This document shows positions 47,510 through 58,470 of a DNA stretch of 64,000 nucleotides, piece by piece (within the stretch, counting starts at the first letter, position 1; each line of letters begins with the position of its first letter). Origin of the DNA: Anaspis maculata (lineage: Eukaryota; Arthropoda; Insecta; Coleoptera; Scraptiidae); contig OX421964.1 of NCBI GenBank assembly GCA_949128115.1, positions 21,724,892 through 21,788,891 of the forward strand, read 5' to 3'. Below the pieces are notes generated by a model. It was given only the letters and a program-made list of their open reading frames with translations. It was not told the origin of the DNA and made no database searches. Made by a program: the position numbers and the translations under genes.

Positions 47510-47560
47510 TTTATTTGAGTAGCCACTGCTGCAGTTCAATTATGAAATGATGACGGTACT

Positions 47561-47603
47561 AATAAATTACAAAAATTGAAAAATTGTGTTTGATTTTGTT
47601 ATG
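47561..47603 (+). terminator. Poly(A) signal of peptide gene copy 1
   Basis: AATAAA at 47561-47566, 52 nt after the stop codon, followed by a GT-rich stretch at 47584-47603 typical of a downstream element. Confidence 0.65.
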
Positions 47604-47795
47604 TTCACGATAAAATTCACCCTTCCTCTAGGAGATTCCCCTTTGAAATATTTTGAAAAACTAAAAACTTTTTCTTAACGGTTTTTTCCAGGGATCTTGA
47701 ATCGATTGTCTAAAACTCTGTGACTGCTACCGTAAACAGGGTGTGATATGTAATTTTTCAATTTTAAATGCAACATCCTATATTTTATTACGCCA
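47598..47795 (-). mobile_element. CAGGGTGT-type MITE just after peptide gene copy 1
   Basis: Reverse-complement copy of 17815-18010. Both share a CAGGGTGTGA-type end, TAGACAATCGATTCAAGATC and CACGATAAAATTCACC in mirrored order. It begins exactly where the duplication with copy 2 ends, so it marks or created that boundary. Confidence 0.6.
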
Positions 47796-47829
47796 TTTGA
47801 TGTAGTCTTTCTTTCTGATTGCAAAGATA

Positions 47830-50280
47830 ACTTTCAACATTAAAAACTTCGACTTCGAATACGGAAGATCTAACGAGGAAAGTTTCGCCTTTTTTCTTGT
47901 GATTTTAACTTAAAAACCGATAACTTTTGACTTCTGTTGCAAAATTTTGATTCAGACACGGAAAACTTTCATCAAAGCTCCGATATTTGACCTCGATAAC
48001 AAAATTTTGACTTCTACCGTAAAAAACTTCGACTGTCAATTATTATCCACATTTTGACTCCAACCACAAATTTCGCTTCAAGTAAATACAAAAAACTACG
48101 ACTTTTGACAAGAAAACTTCGACTTCGAACAAAAAATATTCTGACTATTACCACAAAAAACTTGAATTTTTTCTTCGCCATTGTGACTTTGAAGATGACA
48201 ATCTCCAATTTGATTATCAAAATTTCTATTCAGGGTACAAAATTTCGACTTCAAACACGAACGACTTCGATTTTGATCTTAACATTTCGACTTTGTTGCA
48301 AAATTTTGACTTGGAACAGGAAAAACTTGACTCAAGTCTCGAAAATTTGGCTCAAACACAAAATTTTCACTTCGAAGATGAAAACTTTGACTTTAACCTG
48401 GGGACTTCGACCTAAACACAAAAATTTAGACTTATGAAGCAGTAATTTGACAGTTATCTCTCTTTATATTCTTGAAATCATTTCAACACGTTCAAAATCA
48501 TTTCGTTAGTTTTGGAATTACATATCCAGAAATTTTTCAAACTATTGTTACGATATTTCGCGTACGGGTTCGAATATAATTGAGACAATTGTTTCAAACA
48601 CACACTGTTTATTACTGCGTACTACCACAATAAATAACGTCAACAGTTATCCACCTGGAATGATTTCGCAGGTACTTCGCTTGTTTCGCACTCGTTACCA
48701 CTTCGCATACCAATTCAATACTCCGCGAGCTGCCGGCTGATGCCTTATATAAGACCTCCGAACAGCGTTCTCGAGCTTCCTGTCTACTTCCAGCAAATTT
48801 CATAGTGCCTGGCATATGCGGTTTCTGGACCATTCCTGAATAATCACACACACCTTCCGCGTACTTTCCATGTGTTCTGGAATCTGCACCTCCGCCAAAG
48901 TGGACTGATGTGTCTTGATCGAACGTTGGAGTCTCCATTCAGTTTCACATACACGAACGCTCTGGAATGCACCAGATCGCTCTAGACTTCTACACTGCGA
49001 TCTAATGGATGTAAGGATCCAGAAAGATCGAGTGTTTACCAATATAAACGGGATGGCCGCTCGTAACACTATTTTGGCATTGAGCACGAAAGATGTAGCA
49101 CAAAAGACTTCGACTTCATCTCGAAACTTCGACTTCAAATACAGAAATTGTCATTTTGATCTAGAATTTTTGACTCGAAACAAAAAACTTTGACCACAAC
49201 TAGAAAATTTTCACTTCAAACATGGGAGTTCCGATTTTAATTTCGAAATGTTGTCTTTGAAAACAAAATTTTGACTACAAACACGAGAGATTTCAACTTT
49301 GATCTCAAAATTTTGACTTATGACTTGAAATTTCAATTTGAAATACAAAAAACTTCGACTTTGGGCACAAAAGATTCAACACAGGAAACTTTGATTCCAA
49401 TCTGGGAGTTTTGACCTCAGGTGCTAAAACCTTTACGTGCAACATGAAACTTCGACTTCAATATCGAATTATAGAGCATGGGATACAAAATTTCGACTTC
49501 AAACACGGAAAATTTTGGTCTGGATCTCGACTTGGAAAACGAAAAGCTTCTACTTCAATCTGGAAACCTCGACTTCGATTACTTCGAACACAAAAAAACT
49601 CCAAACTTTCAACTTTAAACTTCGACTAGAAAAACGACAAACAACTTTGACTTTCTTTTGCGGAAATTTGATTGTAAATACAAAGAACTTTGACTTTAAA
49701 CGAAGAAATTCTACTCCAAACAAGAATCTTCGATTTTTATTTCCAAATTTCGACTCCAGACGCAGAAACTTTCGACTTTTATCTCGAAAATCCGACTTTG
49801 AATACGGAAAACTTGACTTTGATCTCGATAAATAAACTTCAAACAAAAAAAAAACTTTGGCTTTTGACTTGAAATTTTGAGTTGGAAAACGGCAACTAAC
49901 TTCGACTCTAACTTCAAAAATGTGACTCCGAACATGGAAAACTCAGACTCCAAACATGAAAACATCTCTTCCAAACACACAAAAACTCTGACGTTTATCT
50001 CAAAATTTTATCTTTAAACTGACTTCTTCATTCTGACTTCATTCTGACATTGAACAAGAAAAACTTGACCTTAATCTTGAAAGTTTGACTCAATATACAC
50101 GAGATTTCGACTTTGAACGTGAAAATTTCGACTAACAAAAAAAAAGTTGACTTGCCCGACCCCGCGACTCTCAGGTCTCGAAACTTCTACCTAAACTACG
50201 GAATTTCGCTTCAAGGCACAAAAGATATTCAACTTTCAACATAAGAGGCTTTGTTTTCCACTCCAAAATTTGTACATGCT
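47830..50280. repeat. Degenerate 'cttcgac' minisatellite between the peptide genes
   Basis: The words ACTTCGACTTCGAACAC, AAAATTTTGACTT and AAAACTTTGACT recur every ~20-45 bp across the interval. Units are too diverged for a clean period. The array is broken by a solo LTR at 48546-49068. ORFs read through it on both strands are low-complexity by-products. Confidence 0.8.
48546..49068 (-). mobile_element. Solo LTR (gypsy-type) with 4-bp target duplication
   Basis: 523 bp with ends TGTTACGA (plus-strand left) and TCGTAACA (right), forming a perfect 8-bp terminal inverted repeat. It is flanked by CTAT at 48542-48545 and 49069-49072. On the minus strand it has a TATA-like CTTATATAAG at 48744-48753 and AATAAA at 48608-48613, the expected order for U3-R-U5. 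No internal retroelement coding lies next to it, so it is a solo LTR left by LTR-LTR recombination, inserted into the cttcgac minisatellite. Confidence 0.85.
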
Positions 50281-50896
50281 ATAAAAACATGAAATAGTAT
50301 ATTATAATACAAATTTTATAAGACATCGTATTGTCACTTGCGTGATTTTGAAGCTCGAGGAGCGAAGCGACGAGTGATTCAATTGACGAGTGTGACAATA
50401 GGTGTTATGAAACGTGTGTTATATACAATTTTTTCTATTTTGTAACTATTCCATGCTTTTTTCATTGAAAAAATGTAAAAAATGTGCCTCTGCTAACAAA
50501 ATTGTTGGGAATTGCTCCTGATGGTGAAAGCCCAGATTATCATCAGAAATGAGCCGTATTTTTCTGAAATAAACCCCTTCTGCGAAGTGATGTCACCTGA
50601 GCTGCCTCTGCTGTCAGTGAGTGCTGTCATGTCGATGCCATGTCCGCTGATATTGCCAACATTTGAAAGTAAAAAAAATGCGTATCGAAATGGACCTTCT
50701 TACGATACGCGAGTGACGTCATTTGCGTATCGCAATGACTCTGACTAATGATTGCTTCTTACTCATGAAGATGCAGTTTGCCGACACGAGCCTTGGCGAG
50801 TTGCGAGTAGAATACTATGCTTTATACAGTCTTATTGAAAAATGCAGTTATGTATGCGCGTGATAATGTGTTCATTATTAATTAGGATTGAATGAA
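50281..50896. other. Unassigned interval before duplication unit 2
   Basis: Contains repeated GCGTATCG/CGATACGC words around 50690-50735 and the inverted words CGACGAGTG and TTGCGTG near 50340-50400, suggesting a decayed MITE. A 78-codon open frame from 50512 has no recognisable family signature. No gene is called. Confidence 0.4.
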
Positions 50897-51286
50897 AATA
50901 TTTTTCTCACATAATTGAAAAAACGCTGTGCATTATAATATTCTCCTAGATATTTTCTAACACACTCAGTACACCGTGTGAAAAAAATTGAGTTCTAATC
51001 TTTCATTTTCAAGGAATAAATATCAAAGATGAATCAGAAACTGCACATACAGCCTGTTAAGCCGCCAGACTAGACGATCAGCAAACTTATCGACATAATA
51101 ATTATTTTGTGCTTACTTCACACTCGAGATCTACTTTTAGTACTGAAATGTGAAGTAAGATTTAGGTGACTGAAAAGGCAAGTTACTACCTATCAATTCA
51201 GTTGAATCAGATCGGGCATTTTCTTCAACTTCTGTAGAGTCGGGCGAGTCTATTATTAAGAATCCATAGAATAAATAAAAACAAGT

Positions 51287-51996
51287 GAGTATGCCTTCAC
51301 GTGCGTGAGTCTCAGTAGCGCATTTTCTCAAAGAGGCATATTGTTAACGTAAAGAAATTTGGTTGAAGGAGAAACACCATTCCTTGCCCACTTTCTTCAT
51401 TCGAAACTCATTGTGATATTGTGTTATCAGAATGGGGTACTTGCCAATGAAATAGATTTGAATGAAAATTCTTTCACTCATCAATATATTTTTTTGTTTG
51501 AGGGCGGGAGCTGGGAGCGGCGACTAATCAACAGTAGGTAGTCTATTCGTTCCCATTTTTAGTCGGCTATTCATATAGCGAAAGGATTAGATCGCTATGT
51601 CTTCGGGTTTATGTTTTACATTTTAAAGTGATTGGGGGCGGTTTTTATCAGTTTTTTCATGTCGGCGGCGCATACTAATGACGGAATGTTTCTTGGCTTA
51701 CGTTTATAAGTGGCAACTATCTATTATTAAAAAATTAAGAACACTAGAGCATCAGGTCTGGTAGAAAGTGCAATATTATGTTATTTCAAGTTTATCGGGG
51801 GCGGTTTTCTCTATGTTGGCGGCGCAATATAGACATCCAATATAGCCTAGCCCTCCTTTGGGAGTGGCAGCTATGTAACAGCGAAAAAATTAGAAAGCTA
51901 GGTCGTCTAGTTTGGGAGGAGTTCAAGGAACGAACGGACGGACGGACGGACAAAGCGGTTGCAATAGCGATTTTCATCAAGATGGAAAATGCGCTA
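51287..51996 (-). mobile_element. Non-autonomous element upstream of peptide gene copy 2
   Basis: Absent from the matching site of copy 1 (about 46510), so it inserted after the duplication or was lost from copy 1. It is the reverse complement of about 26633-28665: it shares the TCACGTGCGTGAG end, the TCGGCGGCG and GGGGGCGG stretches, the GGAC/GTCC microsatellite and the GCGCATTTTCCATC end. It carries only one of the ~260-bp repeats that are present about six times in the other copy. No coding capacity is seen. A-rich flanks prevent a firm target duplication call. Confidence 0.75.
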
Positions 51997-52298
51997 AAAA
52001 GACTTTTACCGGAAGTTTTAAATCTATGAAGTATTGAAGTCTCTGATTTCCAGAGTGCTAGTACTAAGACGATTCGATAAGTTCAAATGTAGTGAAGTAT
52101 TGAATAAGCGGAGTAAGTAGGTACTATTGTACTTTTATGAACTTGTATATGTGCAAATTGAACGATTAACGAGACGTTTTACGACTTTACCATGTAATTT
52201 CGAATCAGACGTAACGTTCCACGCTAATTAATATGAATTTTCTTATCTAAACTGTCTAAAAACGTGCCAAAAAGCTCTACGCGTTCGAAAAATTTCAG

Positions 52299-52328
52299 TA
52301 TAAATTCCAAAGGACTCGAATCAATCCA
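52299..52328 (+). promoter_or_regulatory. Core promoter of peptide gene copy 2
   Basis: TATAAAT at 52299-52305, the same distance (56 nt) from the ATG as in copy 1. The initiator region reads TCAAT rather than TCATT. About 300 bp of upstream sequence is shared with copy 1, and beyond that lies the TE insertion. Confidence 0.68.
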
Positions 52329-52355
52329 CAGCAAGAAAACTACACAGTCAACAAA

Positions 52356-53094
52356 ATGACTTCTGGCAAGACTCTCTTGGTTGTGGCCGTAGTTGCCTCC
52401 GTGTTGATGCTCAACATTGTTGTTGGTAAATATTATTGCATATAGCCGCATATTTAGTCCATACTATTCCATATTACTTTATATTCAGTCAATATTTAGG
52501 CCATTCTATCTATTATGTGCCAGAAAATAACGGTTTTGTCGTTTTAAGAAAGGAAAAAAATTTAAAATGTTTCAGAGAGTTTTTTTTTTCAACTTTGTGA
52601 TCAAAGCTAGTTGGTTGTCTTTACATGTAAAGGTTCCAATTTTCAACATATTTGCAGCATACTAACTTATATTGCATATTTACTCGCATATACATATTGC
52701 TCCGTTGCTTGAACATTTATTTTTTACGCATATTTTGATTCTTTTTGAGCGCATATAAACTGCGCTGCTATATGCATTTTCTACACATTTTATCGAACTT
52801 TTTTACCACATATAAATCCGCTCTCTAGATATGATTGGAAGAAAAATTATGAAAAATATGTATTTTTTTTGGCAAAAAGATCGTCGGTAATGGAAACTGA
52901 ATTTTTCAGACGCAGCTACTACACAACAAGTCAGCAAGGGCAAACCGAGCCTAATGGAGAAGGCTACAGCTAAATTGGCCACCCTGACGCCATTGTTGCC
53001 GTTAATCACCATTATGATGCCACTCATAGTTCCATTCATCTTGCCACTTTTGCCCGTCATCATTCCAGGAATGTTGATCTGGTTCCTTACATAA
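52356..53094 (+). CDS. Small secreted hydrophobic peptide gene, copy 2 (two exons)
   Basis: Exon 1 coding 52356-52425 is identical to copy 1. Intron 52426-52909 has the same donor and a TTTTTCAG acceptor and is ~95 bp longer than in copy 1, carrying extra CATAT-rich sequence. Exon 2 coding 52910-53094 ends in TAA. The 84-residue product differs from copy 1 at residue 37 (Ser for Asn) and residue 39 (Met for Leu); the signal peptide and the proline-spaced hydrophobic tail are unchanged. The introns differ far more than the exons, which suggests a recent duplication with constraint on the coding sequence, or gene conversion. The open frame, splice sites, TATA box and poly(A) signal are all intact, so both copies look functional. 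A ~710-bp TE sits about 300 bp upstream of its TATA box and could change its expression. Confidence 0.85.
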
Positions 53095-53159
53095 TTTATT
53101 TGAGTAGCCACTGCTGCAGTCCAATTGTGAAATGACGAGCAATTATTACTGACGGTACT

Positions 53160-53204
53160 AATAAATCACAAAGATTGGAAAATTGTGTTTGATTTTGTTA
53201 TGTA
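53160..53204 (+). terminator. Poly(A) signal of peptide gene copy 2
   Basis: AATAAA at 53160-53165 followed by the same GT-rich stretch as copy 1. Homology between the copies ends just after it, near 53204. Confidence 0.65.
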
Positions 53205-53518
53205 GGTACCGAGGTAGGTACCTAGGTACAAATTAAGGTAAACCGAAACAAAAGTTGGGCGCAGTCGGACATGAGAGAAACGTCAAAGTGGCTTAATCTA
53301 CGACGTGCGTTTGTGTTTTTCGGGAATCTTATAACTGTGGTTCAGAATCTGATAGGTGAGTGAGACCGACCGAAATATGGGTATTGTGCTACCCCTACCC
53401 TTCTCCTTGTACCCTGGTAAAGGTTTCCCTCTGGCTCAATAATTATTTCCCACATGCCATGAAGTGGTGAAGAACGAAAAATTATAAGAAACTGATTACT
53501 TACCCACCTCATCCGCGA
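53205..53518. other. Short unique spacer
   Basis: Begins with GTAGGTACC repeats (53203-53225). Nothing else recognised. Confidence 0.4.
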
Positions 53519-55560
53519 ACTAAACTGCTTGACAATTGAACTGCAACACCTAAAAATTAGGTGCGTTTTCAAATTGAGATAGCTCGAAAAATATTTGACG
53601 GATTCCAGAAATTCAGGCATGTGAGGAAAGGTCATTCCTTTGACTATCGAATGCTGGTATTGATGATAAGTTTGATTGCACAATTTGTCATATACAGGGT
53701 GCCAACGGAGAGCGTGCAGATATGGGCAATCTTTCACCTTGTACAACTTTCGAAAAACAAAATCGAGATTTTTTCTATCGCTTGCTTTTGAAAGGTTGAA
53801 TCATTACGCCGAAACGGTTTTGAAATTTTGACCCTAACTTTTTTTTTCAAAAAATTGTGCTCAATTTTCTGAAATATGCACTTTCTGATTAAGAAAAAGA
53901 AATAGACATTGTTTGTTTTCAAACGGATCCATATTGAATTTTCTTACGAAGATTTTCATTTGAGCCTCCACATCCCCTAGAAACTACCCCTTTTGGGACA
54001 CCGTCTCACAACAAGATATGCAATGCTTCATTTAAAAGGCATAAGGAAATTACTCATCAATAATTGGATTGAAATAAGGATACTGCGATGACCCCACACG
54101 TACAGCTCCCTAAAAACCACCCCTTGACTTCAAGGGACAGGGTTGGTATGATAAGACATGCAATATGTACATGAAAATTCCAAAAAACGTCTTTTTCAAT
54201 TGTTCCACTAAAAAAGTGATGCTACACGATGACCCTCTGCGTAGGTCATCCCAACAGTAGCTACCCTCTCGGAAAAAGAACTACCCTTTGAAAAACCAGT
54301 ACTTCCGCAATACCTCATTTGTTGGAGTTTTTTCAAAATCTTTAGCAATAGTTTGCCGCTACGATGATTTCATTCACATATCTACCCGAAACTACCCCTT
54401 CAACTACCCCTCCAATATCGCATAGCCTTTACCTTGAGGCGTGTAAGGTCATTGCGAAATCATTTTGAACTCAATCAATCGCACCTTCTCTGAGCTTCCA
54501 AATGAGGTATTGCATACTTTTCACCAAAGAGGCGATTTTAGGGGTAGTTTCAGGAAAGGTTTTGTACTATTATCGTAGAAAACACCATCATTTCAATGAA
54601 ACGGTTAGTAGGCAAAAGTTCTTTCAACTTGTAAATAACGCATCAAGGTAGAGGCTATGCGATATTGAAGGGGTAGTTGAAGGGGTAGTTTCGGGTAGAT
54701 AATGTGGATGAAATCATCGTAGCAGAAAACTATTGCGACAGATTTTAAAAACATCCTAACAAATGAGGTATTGCGGAAGTACTGGTTTTTTAGAGGGTAG
54801 TTCTTTTTTCGAGAGGGTAGCTACTGTTGGGATGACCTACGTGAAGGGTCATCGTGTAGCATCACTTTTTTAGTTGAACAGTTGAAAAAGACGTTTTTTG
54901 GAATCTTCATGTATTGCATGTTTTATCATACCAACCCTGTCCCTTGAATTCAAGGGGTGGTTTTTAGGGAGCTGTACGTGTGGGGTCATCGTGGTATACT
55001 TATTTCAATCCAATTATTGATGAGTACTTTTCTTAGGCCTTTTAAATGAAGCATTGCATATCTTGTTGTGAGACGGTGTCCCAAAAGAGGTAGTTTCTAG
55101 GGGATGTGGAGGCTCAAATGAAAATCTTCGTAATCAAATTCAATATGGACGCCGTTTGAAAACAAACAATGTCTCTATTTCTTTTTCTTAATCAAAAAGT
55201 GCATATTTCAGAAAATTGAGCACAATTTTTTGAAAAAAAAAGTTAGGGTCAAAATTCCAAAACCGTTTCGGCATAATGATTCAACCTTTCAAAAGCACGC
55301 GATAGAAAAAATCTCGGACTTTTTTTCGAAGGTTGTACAAGGTGAAAGATTGCCCATATCTTCACGCTCTCCGTTGGCACCCTGTATACGACAAATTGTG
55401 CGATCAAACTTATCATCAATCCCAGCACTCGATAGTCAAAGAAATGATCTTTCCTCACATGCCTGAATTTCTGGAATCCGTCAGATATTTTTTGAGCTAT
55501 CTCAATTTGAAAACGCACCTAATTTTTAGGTGTTGCAGTTCAATTGTCAAGCAGTTTAGT
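53519..55560. mobile_element. Large palindrome E (foldback element, ~2 kb)
   Basis: Left arm 53519-54440 and right arm about 54639-55560 are reverse complements (outer word AAACTGCTTGACAATTGAAC); the centre is ~200 bp. Each arm contains a CAGGGTGCCAACGGAGAG word (about 53695 and 55384) that looks like the end of an inner element. The two mirrored frames, 134 codons on minus and 79 on plus, encode the same residues because of the palindrome and are not genes. Confidence 0.88.
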
Positions 55561-55960
55561 ATCTATGGTTAAAGATTGCTTCAAGTACTTTCATATTGAG
55601 GAGACGAACATTTAAACACACTCTGTTTATTACTACGTACTACTAAATATACGTCAATTATTATTCACACTTGAATAATGCTTCGATAACCTCCACCAAT
55701 CTACTCCCTCACTGTCACTGTATATTTATATTTGATGTCGATTGGCTCATCTTCGCTTATAAACTCCAAGCGTTACCTTCGGGAGGTTCCACACGTTTTC
55801 CGGCATATTCCAGAATAACCCGTCCCAGATCGTATTGGCTAAGATATCAAAACAATAGGGCTATCCAATACACCAATCAAGTTCAATTATTTTGCGATAA
55901 CGATCGAATTTAAACATATTCATAGAAAAATTTCAGCTTTCCACTGTACAAGTTTGCAAA
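55561..55960. other. LTR-like fragment
   Basis: 55611-55655 shares AAACACAC(A/T)CTGTTTATTACT(G/A)CGTACTAC with the solo LTR at 48596-48640, the R/U5-like part on the minus strand. The rest of that LTR is not recognisable here, so this is a diverged relative or fragment. Confidence 0.45.
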
Positions 55961-56520
55961 AAGAACGTTATGTAAAATATTTTTTGTGTAAGGACAAGAG
56001 CGCTAACAACTTGAAGGACACGAGTAATCTCAAGAGAGCTGAAGGCCTGTCCGGTCCGTTATCTCCGGACACTCTCCTCCCTCTCTGTCGTGAAGGGTTG
56101 ACGTTGCAACTACAAAGTAATGATTTATTATCGTCTCGTCCCCGTCCTGTTCGGACCACTTTGGGGAACTTGCGGAATCGTGATGGTTGTTGGCCCTGCT
56201 TGGTGGTGCGGCGGCGGCGGGGTGTGGAAAACTTCGCCTTTTTTCTTTGTGCCGAAAAATAAATACAAAATGAGCCATACACCATAACAGAACGGCACGC
56301 AGAGTACAAAAGGGATGGATGGATGCCGGATATCGGAAAGAGAAGGTACGTATTGTGTTTGGCTTCTTCTCTTCGCTATTTGCCAAGTAGGTTATTGTGG
56401 ATATTGTGGGAGCCCTCGCGAGGGATGTGCATCCCAGACATCCATCGACCGACTTTCTCTCACATATACACAGGATTCATATAGCCACTCACACACACAC
56501 ACACACACACACACACATTC
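55961..56520. other. GC-richer unique segment ending in (AC)n
   Basis: Overlapping frames of 102-118 codons on both strands (55954-56386) show no family motif. An AC microsatellite occupies about 56487-56516. Confidence 0.4.
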
Positions 56521-57660
56521 CCATGTATCTTGCACGAATTCAACCAACCCCCACTCCTTCAAAACTACCGCCTTTTCCAAGTTGCTCCGATCTGAACCGG
56601 AATTTCTCGGTTGGATGAAGGAACTTGCGAAGAGAAGATAACTCAATGTTTCTCAACATCCCCCCCCCCCCCCCGAAACCAGGTGAGAGAGTGAAAAGTT
56701 TTAATTTCTATGATTTCAAGAGAATTGTTATGTTAAATAGAGAAGTTCGCGGGAGGAAAACCTCTTTTGTACCTTTTACAAATTCAACCAACACGCACTC
56801 CGCCCCACCCCTTCAAAACTACCCCCTTTTCCCAAGAATCTCCGATCTTAACCGGAATTTCTCGGTTAGGATAGAGGAACTCTTGAAGAGAAGAAAACTC
56901 AATGTCCCTTTCCCCTCTCGCAAAACCGAGTGAGGGGGGGGGGGGCAAAAAGTTTTCATTTCTCTGATTTTGAGCGGATTTTTTGTGTTTGAGAGAGGAA
57001 CGCGCGGGAAGAAAACTCGCATAATACCTTGCACAAATTCAACCAACCCGCACCCCACCTTACCCTTTAAAAACTACCCCCTTGGCCTTTTAGTGTTTTA
57101 TTCAAGAGGAAACTCACGGAGATAAAATCTTCTATAAACCTTTCACAAATTCCACCAATTCCCGCATCACCCCACTCCTTCAAACTACCCTCTTTTCTTA
57201 AGTACCTATCTCCGATCTGAACCGGCATTTTTTGGGTGGATAGAAGAATTCGCGGGGACAAGAAAATTCCATGACACTTTCCATCCCCTACATCCGTGAA
57301 CAGGGGAAGGGGAAAGGGGCAAATTTTTTAACCTCTTCGATTTAGAGCAGCCTTTTTTTGTTTGATAGGGAAACTTGCGGAGAGAAAATCTCCTAAGTAT
57401 ATGCCTTGCACAAATTCCCCAGCAACCCCCACCTCACTCCACTCTTCCAAAAACCACCCCCTTTTTCCAAGTAGCTCCGATCTAAACCGGCATTTTTCGG
57501 TTGGATGAGAGAATTCGCGGGGACAAGAAAATTCTATGACACTTAATCCCTCACATCCTTGAAACCGGGGAAGAGGGGAGGGGCAAATTTTTAAACTCCT
57601 TGATTTAGAGAGGCCTTTTTATGTTTGATAGGGAATCTCGCGGAGATATAATATCTATCC
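56521..57660. repeat. Degenerate tandem array (TCCGATCTGAACCGG units)
   Basis: The phrases CACAAATTC(A/C)AC, AAAACTACCCCCTTTT, CTCCGATCT.AACCGG, TTCTCGGTTGGAT and GGGGCAAA.TTTT recur in the same order about four times, with landmark starts near 56585, 56840, 57208 and 57476. Includes a poly-C run at 56660-56676. Confidence 0.8.
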
Positions 57661-58470
57661 TAATGCTAATATTAAACAATATGGTGTCGTATTTGAAAAT
57701 CAAATGTTGATGGCTCTTCCGATTATTTCCGGAAGTGCAGTTCAGTCAAGGTTAGGTGCAAAAGATAGGAAAAGAACCTAGTCCTCGATATTTCATGAAC
57801 ATTTCAAAACTAAAGATGTAATTGGAAACGTCATAGGCTATGGGGTCTATAGTCTATAATAAAAAAAGTTACCTATCTATATTTATCTACTTCTACATAA
57901 TATTATTGTATTGTATAGCAATATAAAAATGTAATGGAAAAAAAAACAATTCTGAACATGATAGTGTAATTTTGAGGCAAAAATAACAATAAAATAGAAA
58001 TATTTTGCAAGAGTGAACATATTTGAACTAGATTGTTGAGGCACAACTTAGAACAAAATAGAAATACATTGGGCAAACAATCATAGTGAACGAGAACAGC
58101 TGCATTACTGATTGGCCTTTGAGGTAAAAATGAAAATAATATAGAATACACGCTTGGCAAACAACACATGTAACAGAGGGAAAATGCATGATGACTGAAC
58201 AAGAACATAGTTATCGAGCTTGAATGTTGAGGCACAAATTAGAACAAAATAGAAATACATCGGGTAAACAATATATAAAAGAGAAAAAGTAGATGCAGAC
58301 TGAGCATAATTCAGTTTGGATGTTAAGTAAAAAAAAATACATAAAGAGTGACCATAATTGAACTTGAATGTTGATGCACAACTTCGAACAAAGTAGAAAT
58401 ACATTGGGCTACTTCGGCTACGTGATGATGTAAAGGATAGTTTCATAATTGAAAATGTACATGATATACA
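57661..58470. repeat. Degenerate tandem repeats (AAAATAGAAATACAT units)
   Basis: AGAACAAAATAGAAATACATTGGGCAAACAA-type phrases occur near 58050, 58238 and 58385, each after a GTTGAGGCACAACTT-type phrase. Only about three clear units (57950-58430). Confidence 0.6.

Larger units (their letters stand above)
46168..47605 (+). repeat. Segmental duplication unit 1 (peptide gene locus)
   Basis: This block is repeated in direct orientation at about 50897-53204. Homology starts near a T-rich CACATAATTG stretch and includes ~640 bp upstream of the TATA box, the whole gene and the poly(A) region. The upstream parts show scattered substitutions and small indels, while exon 1 is identical. Confidence 0.85.
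50897..53204 (+). repeat. Segmental duplication unit 2 (peptide gene locus)
   Basis: Direct repeat of 46168-47605. It is about 870 bp longer because of a ~710-bp mobile element at 51287-51996 and ~95 bp more intron. It gives the second peptide gene its own full promoter and 3' end. Confidence 0.85.

Noticed and set aside
47299..47526. Minus-strand 75-codon frame (and its twin at 52803-53111)
   Set aside because: These are antisense shadows of exon 2 of the peptide genes; the plus strand has the splice sites, signal peptide and poly(A) signal.
53342..55572. Mirrored open frames of 134 and 79 codons encoding the same residues on opposite strands
   Set aside because: They lie in the two arms of palindrome E, so the identity is due to the inverted repeat; codon pattern and context do not support a gene.
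55954..56386. Overlapping 102-118 codon frames on both strands
   Set aside because: GC-richer DNA without stops; no motif, and neither strand is favoured.
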